Shown here piece by piece: positions 47,458-56,013 of a stretch of DNA of 64,000 nt (the first letter of the stretch is position 1; every line of letters begins with the position of its first letter). The notes beneath the pieces were generated by a model. The model was given only the letters and a program-made list of their open reading frames with translations. It ran no database searches and had not been told where the DNA came from. This stretch comes from Collinsella sp. AF20-14LB. GTDB taxonomy: Bacteria > Actinomycetota > Coriobacteriia > Coriobacteriales > Coriobacteriaceae. Location of the stretch: NCBI RefSeq assembly GCF_003459505.1, contig NZ_QRWD01000011.1, positions 10,135-74,134 on the forward strand, read 5' to 3'. The translations under genes were made by a program, and so were the position numbers.

Positions 47458-48810
47458 TTAGGAAAGGAGCCACTTCCATGCGGGCACAGCATGTACCACG
47501 CCGTGTTTGCATGGAATATCGGCCTGCTCATCCATGGTAACGATTACCGACTCGCCAAGATCAAACTGGGCCATCGCGGCATCGAGCGCGGCAATTTCGC
47601 GCTCGCGCGTTTTCTCGCTTGTCATATCCACACTTACCTGAATCAGGCCGTAAGCCTGCATGAGCAGTGCATCCCCAGCCACAAAGTCCACCTCATGGCT
47701 TTTATTCTTATCTTTAATCAGCAGGCGGCAAACCGAACCGGGCCGCACGGCGGGGGTCCTTCTTCTGAGCGCATTGAACACCGCGGTCTCGAGCCTCTGA
47801 CCATGATCCAATGCCGATGCGGGGGAGAACGCTCCGAACATCGCAGGATCGACGGCGTAGACCTTAGACGCAGACCGCGTATTATTTGCAAGCGAACGCG
47901 TGAACTCCGGCACCGAAAACAGCAGGTAGGCGTCCTCGTAATACTCAAGTAAGTCGCTGAGCGTATTTCGACTGACGGATATCTGTCTGCTCTTGAACTC
48001 GTTGTACACTTTGTTCACTGACAGCTCTCGTCCCGAAGATGCCATGCACCGCGCCAGAAACAGCGAGGCCAAACGGGGGTTCTTGACGTCGTAACGTTCA
48101 ACGACGTCCATGGCGACCGTTCGCGACGCATATTCCTGTAGCAGCTGAATCGCGTCTGCGGGCGTCTGCTCAAGTGTCGCGATGAATCCCCCTCGCTCGA
48201 GATATCCGACCAGATGGTGTCGGAGCAACGCTGCATCGCTCGAGGAGAAGGGTGCGTTCGACTCAGGAACGCTCCCCGTCTTATATCGGACGTATTCCGA
48301 AAAACTCAACGGAAAAAGCTCTCGCACAAGAGAACGGCCCCTGAACTCGCTCTTAAGTTCTGAGGACAGCATCTTAGAAGAAGATCCCGTCACGTAAACG
48401 GTCGCCTTCTCCGTATCGACCACGCGTCGCAGAAACGCACCCCATTCGGGTATTTCCTGGATCTCGTCAAAGAAAAGGTAGGCGCCCTCGCCTCGAGCAG
48501 CAGGATATAGTGCATAGAATGTATCGAGCACGTCCGCTAGTAGCGATGGCTCATACGGACGCAAGCGCTCATCCTCAAAATTGAAATATAGCATCCGGTC
48601 AAGCTCGACGCCTTGGCCCTGAAGCCGCCGTATCTCCTGATACAGGCGATACGTCTTTCCACAACGACGGGCGCCCACAATCACATATACGATGTTGTCG
48701 CGCTTTGGCTCCTGCGGGTTGCCCAGATCAAGGTCGCGCTCAAAGACCTGCGGAATCCCCTGTTGCTCAAAGTCCTTTATTTTTTGAGCCACCAAGTCGT
48801 TGAATGCCAT
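47458..48810 (-). CDS. AAA-family ATPase with DUF4143 domain (second copy)
   Basis: A 450-residue ATPase of the same family as the one at 4841 but only distantly similar. Walker A is VGARRCGKTYRL (about 42-53) and Walker B is YLFFDEIQEIPEW. The C-terminal DUF4143 part contains LETAVFNALRRR and the nuclease-like signature HEVDFVAGDALLMQ. The role is unknown. Its start is immediately preceded, on the transcribed side, by a 25-bp perfect inverted repeat. It converges with the acidic membrane protein gene. Confidence 0.85.
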   Translation of the reverse strand: MAFNDLVAQKIKDFEQQGIPQVFERDLDLGNPQEPKRDNIVYVIVGARRCGKTYRLYQEIRRLQGQGVELDRMLYFNFEDERLRPYEPSLLADVLDTFYALYPAARGEGAYLFFDEIQEIPEWGAFLRRVVDTEKATVYVTGSSSKMLSSELKSEFRGRSLVRELFPLSFSEYVRYKTGSVPESNAPFSSSDAALLRHHLVGYLERGGFIATLEQTPADAIQLLQEYASRTVAMDVVERYDVKNPRLASLFLARCMASSGRELSVNKVYNEFKSRQISVSRNTLSDLLEYYEDAYLLFSVPEFTRSLANNTRSASKVYAVDPAMFGAFSPASALDHGQRLETAVFNALRRRTPAVRPGSVCRLLIKDKNKSHEVDFVAGDALLMQAYGLIQVSVDMTSEKTREREIAALDAAMAQFDLGESVIVTMDEQADIPCKHGVVHAVPAWKWLLS

Positions 48811-48818
48811 AATTCTCC

Positions 48819-48878
48819 AATCTTGCTCTCCTGCTAATCAAGATTATAACGATTCTTGATTAGCAGGAGAGCAAGATT
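48819..48878. repeat. 25-bp perfect inverted repeat at the ATPase start
   Basis: Left arm 48819-48843 (AATCTTGCTCTCCTGC...TCAAGA) and right arm 48854-48878 are exact reverse complements around the 10-nt loop TTATAACGAT. A degenerate third copy (TATCTTGATTAATGGATAAG) follows at 48883. The element starts eight bases upstream of the ATPase ATG, where it would form the 5' end of the mRNA or a regulator site. Confidence 0.85.
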
Positions 48879-49017
48879 ATGCGTATCTTGATTAATGGAT
48901 AAGCAAGTTTCTATTAGTGGCCCCTCCCGGAGGATATCGAGCGGCCGAGGGGGGTAGGCATGAACGCCTCTAGCCGAAAACAAAGTAGCTAAAAAAGCCC
49001 CGTCCCAAATGAGCTAC

Positions 49018-49212
49018 TTAACGCCAGGGGTCGGCTTCGAAGAGGGGCTCGCGCTCGGGGCGACGATCGCTATAAGGATCGTAGCCGTCGTCATCCTCGT
49101 TCTCGGCACGGATGTAGGGGTCGCGCGGCTTGGGCACAGGCTTGGGTGCAGGCTTGGGCGCGGCCGGCGCGGCGTTGGCGACCGGCGCATTCGTCTTGTT
49201 CTTGTCTATCAT
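49018..49212 (-). CDS. Small Pro/Ala-rich hypothetical protein
   Basis: A 64-residue polar protein. The N-terminal half is a Pro/Ala/Lys repeat (APKPAPKPVPKP) and the C-terminal half is acidic and aromatic (ENEDDDGYDPYSDRRPE). ATG 49212 has AAGGAG eight bases upstream; another ATG two codons earlier is too close to it. There is no membrane segment or known domain. Codon pattern and ribosome site suggest a real gene, downstream of clpB but behind a terminator. Confidence 0.6.
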   Translation of the reverse strand: MIDKNKTNAPVANAAPAAPKPAPKPVPKPRDPYIRAENEDDDGYDPYSDRRPEREPLFEADPWR

Positions 49213-49269
49213 CTGCATATCTCCTTGCCATGCAATCGTGTTCAACATTATCGATTGTCGCACGAAAAA

Positions 49270-49299
49270 GGGCGGCGGACCCAATTGGATCCGCCGCCC
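49270..49299 (-). terminator. Terminator of clpB
   Basis: GGGCGGCGGA and TCCGCCGCCC pair across a 10-nt loop and are followed on the minus strand by TTTTT (49264-49269). Confidence 0.9.
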
Positions 49300-49346
49300 T
49301 TGGCGTTTAGAGACGGCTGGCAGATTTTAAGGCATGTCCCATAAAT

Positions 49347-51974
49347 CTACTCGGCGTCGGGGACCTCGTAGGTAGCAGACGGCGTGTTGTCGCACACGAC
49401 GGTAAAGCCGCCGTCCTTGTCGGCATCGACCGTCACCTGATCGCCCTCGCGCACCGTACCGTCGATGATGGCGGCGGCGATGGCGTCCACGACCTCGCGC
49501 TGGACCAGGCGCTTGAGCGGACGGGCACCGAACACGGGGTCCAGGCCACCCACGGCGAGCATCTGCTTGGCCGCCGGGGTGATGGCAAGCGTCATGCGCT
49601 CCTTGGCCAGACGCGCGCGGACGTCGGCAAGCTGGATGTCGACGATCTTCTCGATCTGCGCCATGCCGAGCGGATGGAACACCACGATATCGTCGATACG
49701 GTTGAGGAACTCGGGGCGGAAGGTCTGAGCCATGGCGGCGTCGACCTGATGGCGCATCTCCTCCTCGTCCTTACCGGACAGATCGGCGATGGCCTTGGAG
49801 CCCACGTTAGACGTCATGATGATGATCGTGTTCTTGAAGGACACCTGGCGACCCTGGCCATCGGTCAGACGGCCGTCATCAAGCACCTGCAGCAGCACGT
49901 TAAAGACATCCGGATGAGCCTTCTCCATCTCGTCGAGCAAAATCACGGAGTACGGACGACGGCGCACGGCCTCGGTAAGCTGGCCGCCCTCGTCGTAACC
50001 CACGTATCCCGGAGGCGCACCGATCAGACGTTGGACGCTGAACTTCTCCATGTACTCGGACATGTCGATACGCACGAGAGCACGCTCGTCATCGAACAGG
50101 CACTCGGCAAGCGCCTTGGCGAGCTCGGTCTTGCCCACGCCGGTGGGGCCCAGGAAGAAGAAGCTGCCGATGGGCTTGTCCGGATCGGAGAGGCCCGCAC
50201 GGCTGCGACGCACGGCCGCGGCGACAGCGGAGACCGCCTCGTCCTGGCCGATGACGCGCTTATGCAGCTCGCCCTCCAAGCCCTTCAGCTTGTCGAGCTC
50301 GCCCTGCATCATCTTGGAGACGGGCACGCCGGTCCAAGCGCTCACGACCTCAGCGATCTCATCGGAGGTCACCTGTTCGTTGAGTCCCTCGCCGTCCTGC
50401 TGCTTTTGTGCCTCGAGCGCAGCCTCGGAATCCTGAATCTGCTGCTGCAGGCCAGGGATCACGGAGTAGCGCAGCTCGGACGCACGGCCCAGGTCGCCGT
50501 TGCGCGTCGCGCGCTCCTCTTCGCTCTTGGCCTCGTCAAGCTGCCCCTTAAGCTCCTGCACGTGGTCGATGGCGTTCTTCTGGTTGAGCCAGCCGGCCTT
50601 TTGCACGTTGAGCTTTTCCTGGACCTCGGCGATCTCCTGGCGCAGGGCCTCCAGACGCTCCTTGGAGGCGTCGTCGGTCTCCTTCATGAGCGCCTGTTCC
50701 TCGATCTGCAGCTGGGTGAGCTGACGCGTGGTGGCGTCAATCTCGACCGGCATGCTGTCGAGCTCCATGCGCAAGCGGCTTGCCGCCTCATCGACCAGGT
50801 CGATGGCCTTGTCGGGCAGGAAGCGGTCGGCGATATAGCGATCGGAGAGGTCGGCAGCTGCCACGAGCGCACTATCGGTGATATGCACGCCGTGGAAGAT
50901 CTCGTACTTCTCCTTGAGGCCACGCAGGATTGAAATGGTGTCCTCGACGGTGGGCTCGGAGACCATCACGGTCTGGAAACGACGGGCGAGTGCCGCGTCC
51001 TTCTCGATGTACTTGCGGTACTCGTCGAGCGTAGTCGCGCCGATTGCGTGCAAGTCGCCACGGGCGAGCGCCGGCTTGAGGATGTTGCCGGCATCCATGG
51101 AGCCCTCGGTGGCACCCGCGCCCACGATGGTGTGGAGCTCATCGATGAACAGGATGACCTTGCCTTGCGCCTTTTGCACTTCCTTGAGCACGGCCTTCAA
51201 GCGGTCCTCGAACTCGCCGCGATACTTGGCGCCGGCGACCAGCGCGCTCATGTCGAGCTCGATGAGGTCGCGGTCGCGCAGGGTGCTCGGCACGTCGCCG
51301 GCCACGATACGCTGGGCGATACCCTCGACGATGGCCGTCTTGCCGACGCCCGGCTCGCCGATGAGCACGGGGTTGTTCTTGGTGCGGCGGGACAGAACCT
51401 GGATGGTACGGCGGATCTCGTCGGTACGGCCGATGACCGGGTCGAGCTTGCCGGCGCGGGCCAGATCGCAGATGTTGCGACCGTACTGCTCCAGCGCCTC
51501 AAACTGGGTCTTGTCCTCGGCAGACGTCACGCGGTCATCGCCACGCAGCTCCTCGTAGACCTGCTCGATGCGCTCCTTGGTCACGCCAGCGTCACGCAGT
51601 ACACGACCAGCCTCGCCCTTGTCCTCGGCAAGCGCCATCAGCAGATGCTCGGTCACCACAAAGCTGTCACCCATCTTGGTGGCCTTCTTCTCGGCCTTCT
51701 CGATGACACGGACGAGCTCATTGGAAAGGCCCATCTGCTGGCCCTCGCCCGAAACCTTGGGCGCGCGGTCGATGGCATCTTGTGTGGAGCGTGCAAGCTG
51801 GGCCGGATCGGCGCCGATGCGCTCGATGATCACGGAGATATTGCGCTCGCCGGCACCAAGCAGGGCGGACAGCAGGTGAATCGGCTCCACCGCGCCGGCC
51901 TGCGCGTCGGCAGCTGTGCTCATGGCGGTCTGCAGCGCCTCGCGCGACGTCATTGCTAGCTTATCGATTCTCAT
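49347..51974 (-). CDS. clpB: ATP-dependent disaggregase ClpB
   Basis: An 875-residue Hsp100 chaperone that, with DnaK, threads aggregated proteins through its hexameric pore. It has the N-domain (1-145), NBD1 with Walker [14 protein letters not shown] (about 205), a coiled-coil middle domain (about 410-525, rich in Glu, Gln and Lys) and NBD2 with [14 protein letters not shown] (about 605). The middle domain distinguishes ClpB from ClpA and ClpC. ATG at 51972-51974 has AAGAGAGG upstream. Its promoter region carries a 27-bp motif shared with dnaK, indicating common heat-shock control. Confidence 0.97.
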   Translation of the reverse strand: MRIDKLAMTSREALQTAMSTAADAQAGAVEPIHLLSALLGAGERNISVIIERIGADPAQLARSTQDAIDRAPKVSGEGQQMGLSNELVRVIEKAEKKATKMGDSFVVTEHLLMALAEDKGEAGRVLRDAGVTKERIEQVYEELRGDDRVTSAEDKTQFEALEQYGRNICDLARAGKLDPVIGRTDEIRRTIQVLSRRTKNNPVLIGEPGVGKTAIVEGIAQRIVAGDVPSTLRDRDLIELDMSALVAGAKYRGEFEDRLKAVLKEVQKAQGKVILFIDELHTIVGAGATEGSMDAGNILKPALARGDLHAIGATTLDEYRKYIEKDAALARRFQTVMVSEPTVEDTISILRGLKEKYEIFHGVHITDSALVAAADLSDRYIADRFLPDKAIDLVDEAASRLRMELDSMPVEIDATTRQLTQLQIEEQALMKETDDASKERLEALRQEIAEVQEKLNVQKAGWLNQKNAIDHVQELKGQLDEAKSEEERATRNGDLGRASELRYSVIPGLQQQIQDSEAALEAQKQQDGEGLNEQVTSDEIAEVVSAWTGVPVSKMMQGELDKLKGLEGELHKRVIGQDEAVSAVAAAVRRSRAGLSDPDKPIGSFFFLGPTGVGKTELAKALAECLFDDERALVRIDMSEYMEKFSVQRLIGAPPGYVGYDEGGQLTEAVRRRPYSVILLDEMEKAHPDVFNVLLQVLDDGRLTDGQGRQVSFKNTIIIMTSNVGSKAIADLSGKDEEEMRHQVDAAMAQTFRPEFLNRIDDIVVFHPLGMAQIEKIVDIQLADVRARLAKERMTLAITPAAKQMLAVGGLDPVFGARPLKRLVQREVVDAIAAAIIDGTVREGDQVTVDADKDGGFTVVCDNTPSATYEVPDAE

Positions 51975-52063
51975 GGAATCACCTCTCTTGGGGCGGCCGC
52001 CCTACGGGGCGGCTTCACGTTGTTCGAGAAGTATTGTTGCCAGCTTTGCGCGATCTTATACAC

Positions 52064-52123
52064 AAATCTAAGTCTCTATATATAAGATTTTCTGAGTGAT
52101 TGAAAGATAGGACTTGAGAGTTT
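52064..52123 (-). promoter_or_regulatory. Heat-shock operator/promoter of clpB
   Basis: AAATCTAAGTC-N6-TATAAGATTT (52064-52090) is an inverted repeat AAATCT...AGATTT. TTGAGAGTTT follows at 52114. The dnaK upstream region has the same 27-bp layout at 63117 with only the six central bases changed, followed by TGAGAGTTT. HspR is the likely binder (inference); the classical HAIR sequence CTTGAGT-N7-ACTCAAG is not present in full. Confidence 0.7.
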
Positions 52124-52152
52124 CGGTCCGGCGCGACCGTGGAACCCAACTG

Positions 52153-52287
52153 TCTCAATCTGTAACATCTGGCAGCCCTTTTCGGTCCCAGGTGTTACAG
52201 ATTGAGATGGAGCGCGGAGCCCCGCCCAAAAATCTCAATCTGTAACACCAGGCCCGCTTTTAACAGCCCAGCTGTTACAGATCGAGA
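52153..52287. repeat. Phased alternating palindromic array, family B, locus 1
   Basis: Four 15-bp units start at 52153, 52193, 52233 and 52273, exactly 40 bp apart. They alternate TCTCAATCTGTAACA and TGTTACAGATTGAGA. The 25-bp spacers differ from one another. The same array with six units occurs at 54711. Confidence 0.92.
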
Positions 52288-52296
52288 CAAACGGAA

Positions 52297-52329
52297 CCAC
52301 CACAAAGGGGACAGGCACCTTTGTGTTGG
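52297..52329. repeat. CCACCACAAAGG hairpin, copy 1
   Basis: CCACCACAAAGG (52297-52308) pairs imperfectly with CCTTTGTGTTGG (52318-52329). It is followed by ACATCGAGCTCGCTCC, which recurs at 53160 next to copy 2. Confidence 0.7.
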
Positions 52330-52455
52330 TCCACATCAACATCGAGCTCGCTCCTAATATCCGTTATTCCTGCTCGTATTGAGGTTAAAATGAACTGTGA
52401 TTAAAGCATATTCATTTCTCTCGTTCTTGATAGCTCTTCGTCTCAAGGAGCAGAT

Positions 52456-53124
52456 ATGAAGTCGTCTTATTCTACTGCTCGCAACGTCATTGCCATTCTC
52501 GCCATACCCATCGTGATGCTCTTTCTTATCGTCGTCACACCCTTTTCCCTGGGTATCGCCTCGCCCTTCGATTTGTGCGGGATGGTCGACGCCGGCTCGC
52601 GTGCCACCTCGCTCTCCTTTATCTGCCGCGGTGTGCTCTACGAAGATGCAATTCCCACCGGGCTTTGGCGGTCAAAGCTGCCGCTGCTCGGTCAGGTCGA
52701 CGGACGTTCTCCCTACTTCAACCTTGAACCTCAAGCGATGAACTATCTGATCGATGACCAACCCCTTGCCTCCATCACCCTCGCTTACGACTATGCTCCA
52801 AACACCGATGAGCGTCACATGAACCAAGTCCTCGACAAACTGCTTGAACAGTGCGGGCTCACCGATGAGGTCGGCCGAACCGTCGACAGCGACCAGAAAT
52901 TAAAGCGAACAGAACTCCGCCGCATAGGAAAAATCAGAGAGCGAGGCAGAGCTGCCTACTGGCAGGCCTGGGCGATACGCGACAAAAGCGAATTTGGGCA
53001 CAGCACCTATACGGTCACCGTCTTCACTAAAGATGGAATCAAGGACAATGTTGACGATTTCGCATCGTCCAAACTCGGCATCCCCAAAACGACCAAATCC
53101 GCCAGCCCGGACGAAATCCTGTAG
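52456..53124 (+). CDS. Single-pass membrane protein of unknown function
   Basis: A 222-residue protein. A membrane segment near the N-terminus (about 10-35: VIAILAIPIVMLFLIVVTP) is followed by an external domain with no family I recognise. ATG 52456 has AAGGAG upstream. It is bracketed by copies of the CCACCACAAAGG hairpin and of a 16-bp direct repeat (52337 and 53160). That suggests it moved or was duplicated together with these elements. Confidence 0.65.
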   Translation: MKSSYSTARNVIAILAIPIVMLFLIVVTPFSLGIASPFDLCGMVDAGSRATSLSFICRGVLYEDAIPTGLWRSKLPLLGQVDGRSPYFNLEPQAMNYLIDDQPLASITLAYDYAPNTDERHMNQVLDKLLEQCGLTDEVGRTVDSDQKLKRTELRRIGKIRERGRAAYWQAWAIRDKSEFGHSTYTVTVFTKDGIKDNVDDFASSKLGIPKTTKSASPDEIL

Positions 53125-53179
53125 AGGTTTTCATTGAAATGTTGCTCAACCCGAACGGCGACATCGAGCTCGCTCCCCA

Positions 53180-53212
53180 CCACCACAAAGGTGCCCGTCC
53201 CCTTTGTGGTGG
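53180..53212. terminator. CCACCACAAAGG hairpin, copy 2 (terminator-like)
   Basis: CCACCACAAAGG and CCTTTGTGGTGG form a perfect 12-bp stem with a 9-nt loop, followed by TTTTCGG. It probably terminates the gene at 52456 and belongs to a repeat family with further copies at 52297, 54662, 54935 and 55821 (half). Confidence 0.75.
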
Positions 53213-53242
53213 TTTTCGGCGATCATTTCCGCCCTACGATGC

Positions 53243-53283
53243 AAGAAGCCGCCGCAGGAACCATCCCTGCGGCGGCTTCTTTG
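53243..53283. terminator. Bidirectional terminator
   Basis: AAGAAGCCGCCGCAGG and CCTGCGGCGGCTTCTT form a 16-bp stem around AACCATC between convergent genes; T-runs lie on both sides. Confidence 0.85.
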
Positions 53284-53369
53284 GGTTGGCAGGGACCAAT
53301 CGCCGGCGTTGAAGGCCGTTTTTAGTCTCTGACGTTGGCTTTTGGCCCCTTCAAGCTATCCGACAAATA

Positions 53370-54485
53370 TCAATATCTTGATAGGATTTCATTCGAGCTC
53401 TTAAGCAGATATTCGCGCAGCAATGGAATCGAGAACCTCACCATGCCACGTGAGGGCGCATCGATAACCTGTGCCTTGATAAGTTGCCGTCGTGTCGCTG
53501 TCAGGCTCGCAGGGGGCAATGAGAGCCCCGCTGCGATCTCTTTGGTCGGCACATTCCCCTCATGCTTGGCCATGGCAATGAGGTACTCAATCGCGCGAAG
53601 CGGCAAATCGGCAAGGGCAACGTCGAGCACGGAGCCCTCAAACTCCCCATACGCATCTTCAATGCCCTTCTGGGCATCCTCAAGTGAAATCGACGCATCG
53701 CGGTCGGCATGCCTGCGCGCATTCGCGAATACGCGATAGCCCACGAGTTGCACGAGATACGCATATCCCCTCGTAGCACAAGCCGTCATTTCAAGCGCCT
53801 TGCCATCCAAGTGCAAACCGGCACCTTCCACGGTTGAAGCCATCGAATCCGAAACATCCGACAGCGGAATCGAGGCGAGCTCCTCAGCCTTAGCTCGTTG
53901 TAGAAATGTAAGGGCACGGCCGTTGATGAGGTCCATTACGCCCATGGTCAAGCCAGCAAATACAAACGCGATATTCTTGCGTTCGCGGATAAGGTGCTGC
54001 ACGGCCGCTGCAACGAGCCGCACGTCATCAGCATCCGCATCCTGTATTTCATCGACCGTCACCAGCAGACCGGCACCATGTTGCGTTTCCCGCGACGCCA
54101 CGCTCGTCAAGACGCCCCGCAACGTCTCAGGCCCGGTCAAGGACTTAGATACGCCCGCTTTCACCACACCAAGACTTGCTTCTAAATGAAGCTCGGTATT
54201 GTCCGAGGTGCGTGCGAGCTCATGTTGGATGGCGTCGACGATACTGCCCGCCGCAGTCACGTCAACCACGCGCCAACCATACGACTTCGCAATATCGCCG
54301 AGCTCTGTCAACAGCGCCGTCTTGCCCGACCCGCGCGGGCCGGTAATGCGCATGAGCCTTCCGGGGGCGCCCACGCCTTCTTCGATGCCGTCCCTAAAAT
54401 CATCAATAACCCGCTCGCGTCCGATAAGGACCGGAGGTTCAGCGCCAGCGGTCGGCTTAAACGGGTTGATTATCGTGCGCTTCAA
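53370..54485 (-). CDS. P-loop ATPase (AAA_16/Orc1-like) with winged-helix end
   Basis: A 371-residue ATP-binding protein. It opens with INPFKPTAGAEPPVLIGRE, then Walker A GPRGSGKTALL (about 48-58) and Walker B LLVTVDEIQDAD. A lid region and a C-terminal winged helix follow (VPTKEIAAGLSLPPASLTAT...). The family is common in Actinobacteria as an orphan gene; some members resemble Orc1/Cdc6 ATPases. TTG 54485 is preferred as start because AGGTGG lies six bases upstream; GTG 54494 is an alternative. Five 9-bp tandem repeats lie about 40 bases upstream. Confidence 0.75.
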   Translation of the reverse strand: MKRTIINPFKPTAGAEPPVLIGRERVIDDFRDGIEEGVGAPGRLMRITGPRGSGKTALLTELGDIAKSYGWRVVDVTAAGSIVDAIQHELARTSDNTELHLEASLGVVKAGVSKSLTGPETLRGVLTSVASRETQHGAGLLVTVDEIQDADADDVRLVAAAVQHLIRERKNIAFVFAGLTMGVMDLINGRALTFLQRAKAEELASIPLSDVSDSMASTVEGAGLHLDGKALEMTACATRGYAYLVQLVGYRVFANARRHADRDASISLEDAQKGIEDAYGEFEGSVLDVALADLPLRAIEYLIAMAKHEGNVPTKEIAAGLSLPPASLTATRRQLIKAQVIDAPSRGMVRFSIPLLREYLLKSSNEILSRY

Positions 54486-54521
54486 TGTCCCCACCTTCCT
54501 ACTGTCGTCGTTATCGTGATT

Positions 54522-54566
54522 ATAGTATCAATAGTGCAAATAGTGAAAGTAGTGAGAATAGTTCAA
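54522..54566. repeat. Five tandem 9-bp repeats upstream of the Orc1-like ATPase
   Basis: ATAGTATCA, ATAGTGCAA, ATAGTGAAA, GTAGTGAGA and ATAGTTCAA lie end to end from 54522 to 54566. The AT-rich iteron-like array sits in the promoter region of the ATPase gene (minus strand). Confidence 0.75.
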
Positions 54567-54661
54567 CTATTTAATCATGCGGCCGTTTCCCGCCGCTAAC
54601 AACTAAAGGTGCCAACAGTCCGCGTTGGACTCTAACAGGAAAACATTTGGCCCCTCAAAAA

Positions 54662-54686
54662 CCACCGCAAGGGGCCTTTGTGGTGG
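54662..54686. repeat. CCACCACAAAGG hairpin, copy 3
   Basis: CCACCGCAAGG and CCTTTGTGGTGG pair with a short loop, followed by TTTTCGC. A member of the family at 53180, directly before array 54711. Confidence 0.65.
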
Positions 54687-54710
54687 TTTTCGCTCCAACA
54701 CACCCCGCTG

Positions 54711-54925
54711 TCTCAACCTGTAACATCCAGCGGCCCTTTTCGGTCCCAGGTGTTACAGATTTAGATGAAGCGATCGACGGCAACCGTTTGTCTCAATCTG
54801 TAACAACTACTCGGCAAATTGGGGTCCAGATGTTACAGATCGAGATTAACCGCGGAGCCCCGTCCGAAAATCTCAACCTGTAACACCAAACCCGCTTTTT
54901 GCAGCCCAGCTGTTACAGATTGAGA
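54711..54925. repeat. Phased alternating palindromic array, family B, locus 2
   Basis: Six 15-bp units start at 54711, 54751, 54791, 54831, 54871 and 54911, all exactly 40 bp apart. They alternate TCTCAAYCTGTAACA and TGTTACAGATYKAGA. Some spacers match locus 1 in part (CAGCGGCCCTTTTCGGTCCC and CGCGGAGCCCCGYCC), showing common descent. Confidence 0.93.
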
Positions 54926-54934
54926 CCAATGAAA

Positions 54935-54967
54935 CCACCACAAAGGCGCCTGCCCCCTTTATGGTGG
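54935..54967. repeat. CCACCACAAAGG hairpin, copy 4
   Basis: CCACCACAAAGG at 54935 and CCTTTATGGTGG at 54956 pair with one mismatch. It lies ten bases after the family B array, the same order as at 52287-52297. Confidence 0.7.
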
Positions 54968-55153
54968 TCCAGAGAAGAATCAGCCCCAATTACAAGAGGC
55001 GGCATCAAGCCCAGCCTACGTTTGGCGACCCCAAATCGAAGCCCAATGGGGCCTTTCAGCCCCCTCATTCCGGGCGGTCGCTTTCTTTTGAATATTGTCG
55101 TAAGCTGGTATCACTTATATTAATGAATGCATACTGTTTGCGAGGTACCCGCC

Positions 55154-55801
55154 GTGAAACGCTCCACCTATATCGGCCTGCTCGTCTTAGCGTTTGCGAT
55201 TACCTCAGTCGGCGTGGGCATTATCTATCTCGCATTTCTCCCCGCCTCTGCAACGCAGGCGGTGATTGAGACCGTAAGCTATCCCATCGAAATCCTCACC
55301 GATATCGTCAAACCCGATTCGATCACCGTCGATTTTGACGGTACGCCCGCAGCGCTTGGGGTCAGCAACTATCCCCGTATCGAACTTGGGGCCAAGCGCT
55401 ATACCAAAGATGAGCAGCTTATCGGTAAGGCAGCCAAGCTGCTCAAAGGCAAGACGTTTAAGCGGTGGTACGGCGCCGTAATATATCGAGCCAAGAACAG
55501 CCAAATGAATGGCGGGTATTATTCGACCCTTGAACTCGATGCGGCAAACGGGAGCAGACTGTGCAACGTCTCATACGACCCCGGCTATGTGGACAATGAA
55601 GGGCCGGGGGTCTATATCTCGGATGGCGACGTAATCTACGTCATGGAGGGCGACCAGACGGCAGTCGTCAGTTTTATGGATCAGTGTACCGAAGATGCCT
55701 ACGAACAAACCTGCGAGCCCGATCCGCAGACAGCGCGCAACAGTGGCTCGGCACGCACTTGGCTATTTGACGACGAAATAACCTGGACCCCATCGAAATA
55801 A
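55154..55801 (+). CDS. Single-pass membrane protein of unknown function
   Basis: A 215-residue protein with an N-terminal membrane segment (about 5-30: YIGLLVLAFAITSVGVGIIY) and an external beta-rich domain ending WTPSK. GTG 55154 is chosen because GAGG lies eight bases upstream; the earlier ATG 55127 has none. No family recognised. It is flanked by AGAGGCGGCATCAAGC at 54993 and 55861 and by CCACCACAAAGG elements, like the gene at 52456. Confidence 0.65.
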   Translation: MKRSTYIGLLVLAFAITSVGVGIIYLAFLPASATQAVIETVSYPIEILTDIVKPDSITVDFDGTPAALGVSNYPRIELGAKRYTKDEQLIGKAAKLLKGKTFKRWYGAVIYRAKNSQMNGGYYSTLELDAANGSRLCNVSYDPGYVDNEGPGVYISDGDVIYVMEGDQTAVVSFMDQCTEDAYEQTCEPDPQTARNSGSARTWLFDDEITWTPSK

Positions 55802-55820
55802 GGACCCGTCGGGCAGGCAT

Positions 55821-55875
55821 CTTTGTGGTGGTTTTCGACAAAAAGAAGCCGCCCCATTAACAGAGGCGGCATCAA
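55821..55875. repeat. Half hairpin plus 16-bp repeat after the membrane protein gene
   Basis: CTTTGTGGTGG (55821-55831) is a lone half of the CCACCACAAAGG family. It is followed by AGAAGCCGCC and AGAGGCGGCATCAAGC, the latter repeated from 54993. GCCGCC/GGCGGC may act as a terminator. Confidence 0.5.
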
Positions 55876-56013
55876 GCAAGTCTATTTACTAGCGTCCCTC
55901 AAGACCCAACGAGAACGTCGCGGTAGCCCCGACCATGCCTTTCCCTCGGGCGACCCTCGCGAAGCGCGTGAGCGAGCGGGAAAGGGTAAGCCCCGGGCGG
56001 ACAATTAAGTGCG

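Noticed and set aside
52153..54925. Regularly spaced repeats considered as CRISPR arrays
   Set aside because: Units are 15 bp, alternate in orientation, spacers are partly shared between loci, and no cas genes are present. Direct repeats of one orientation are required for CRISPR.
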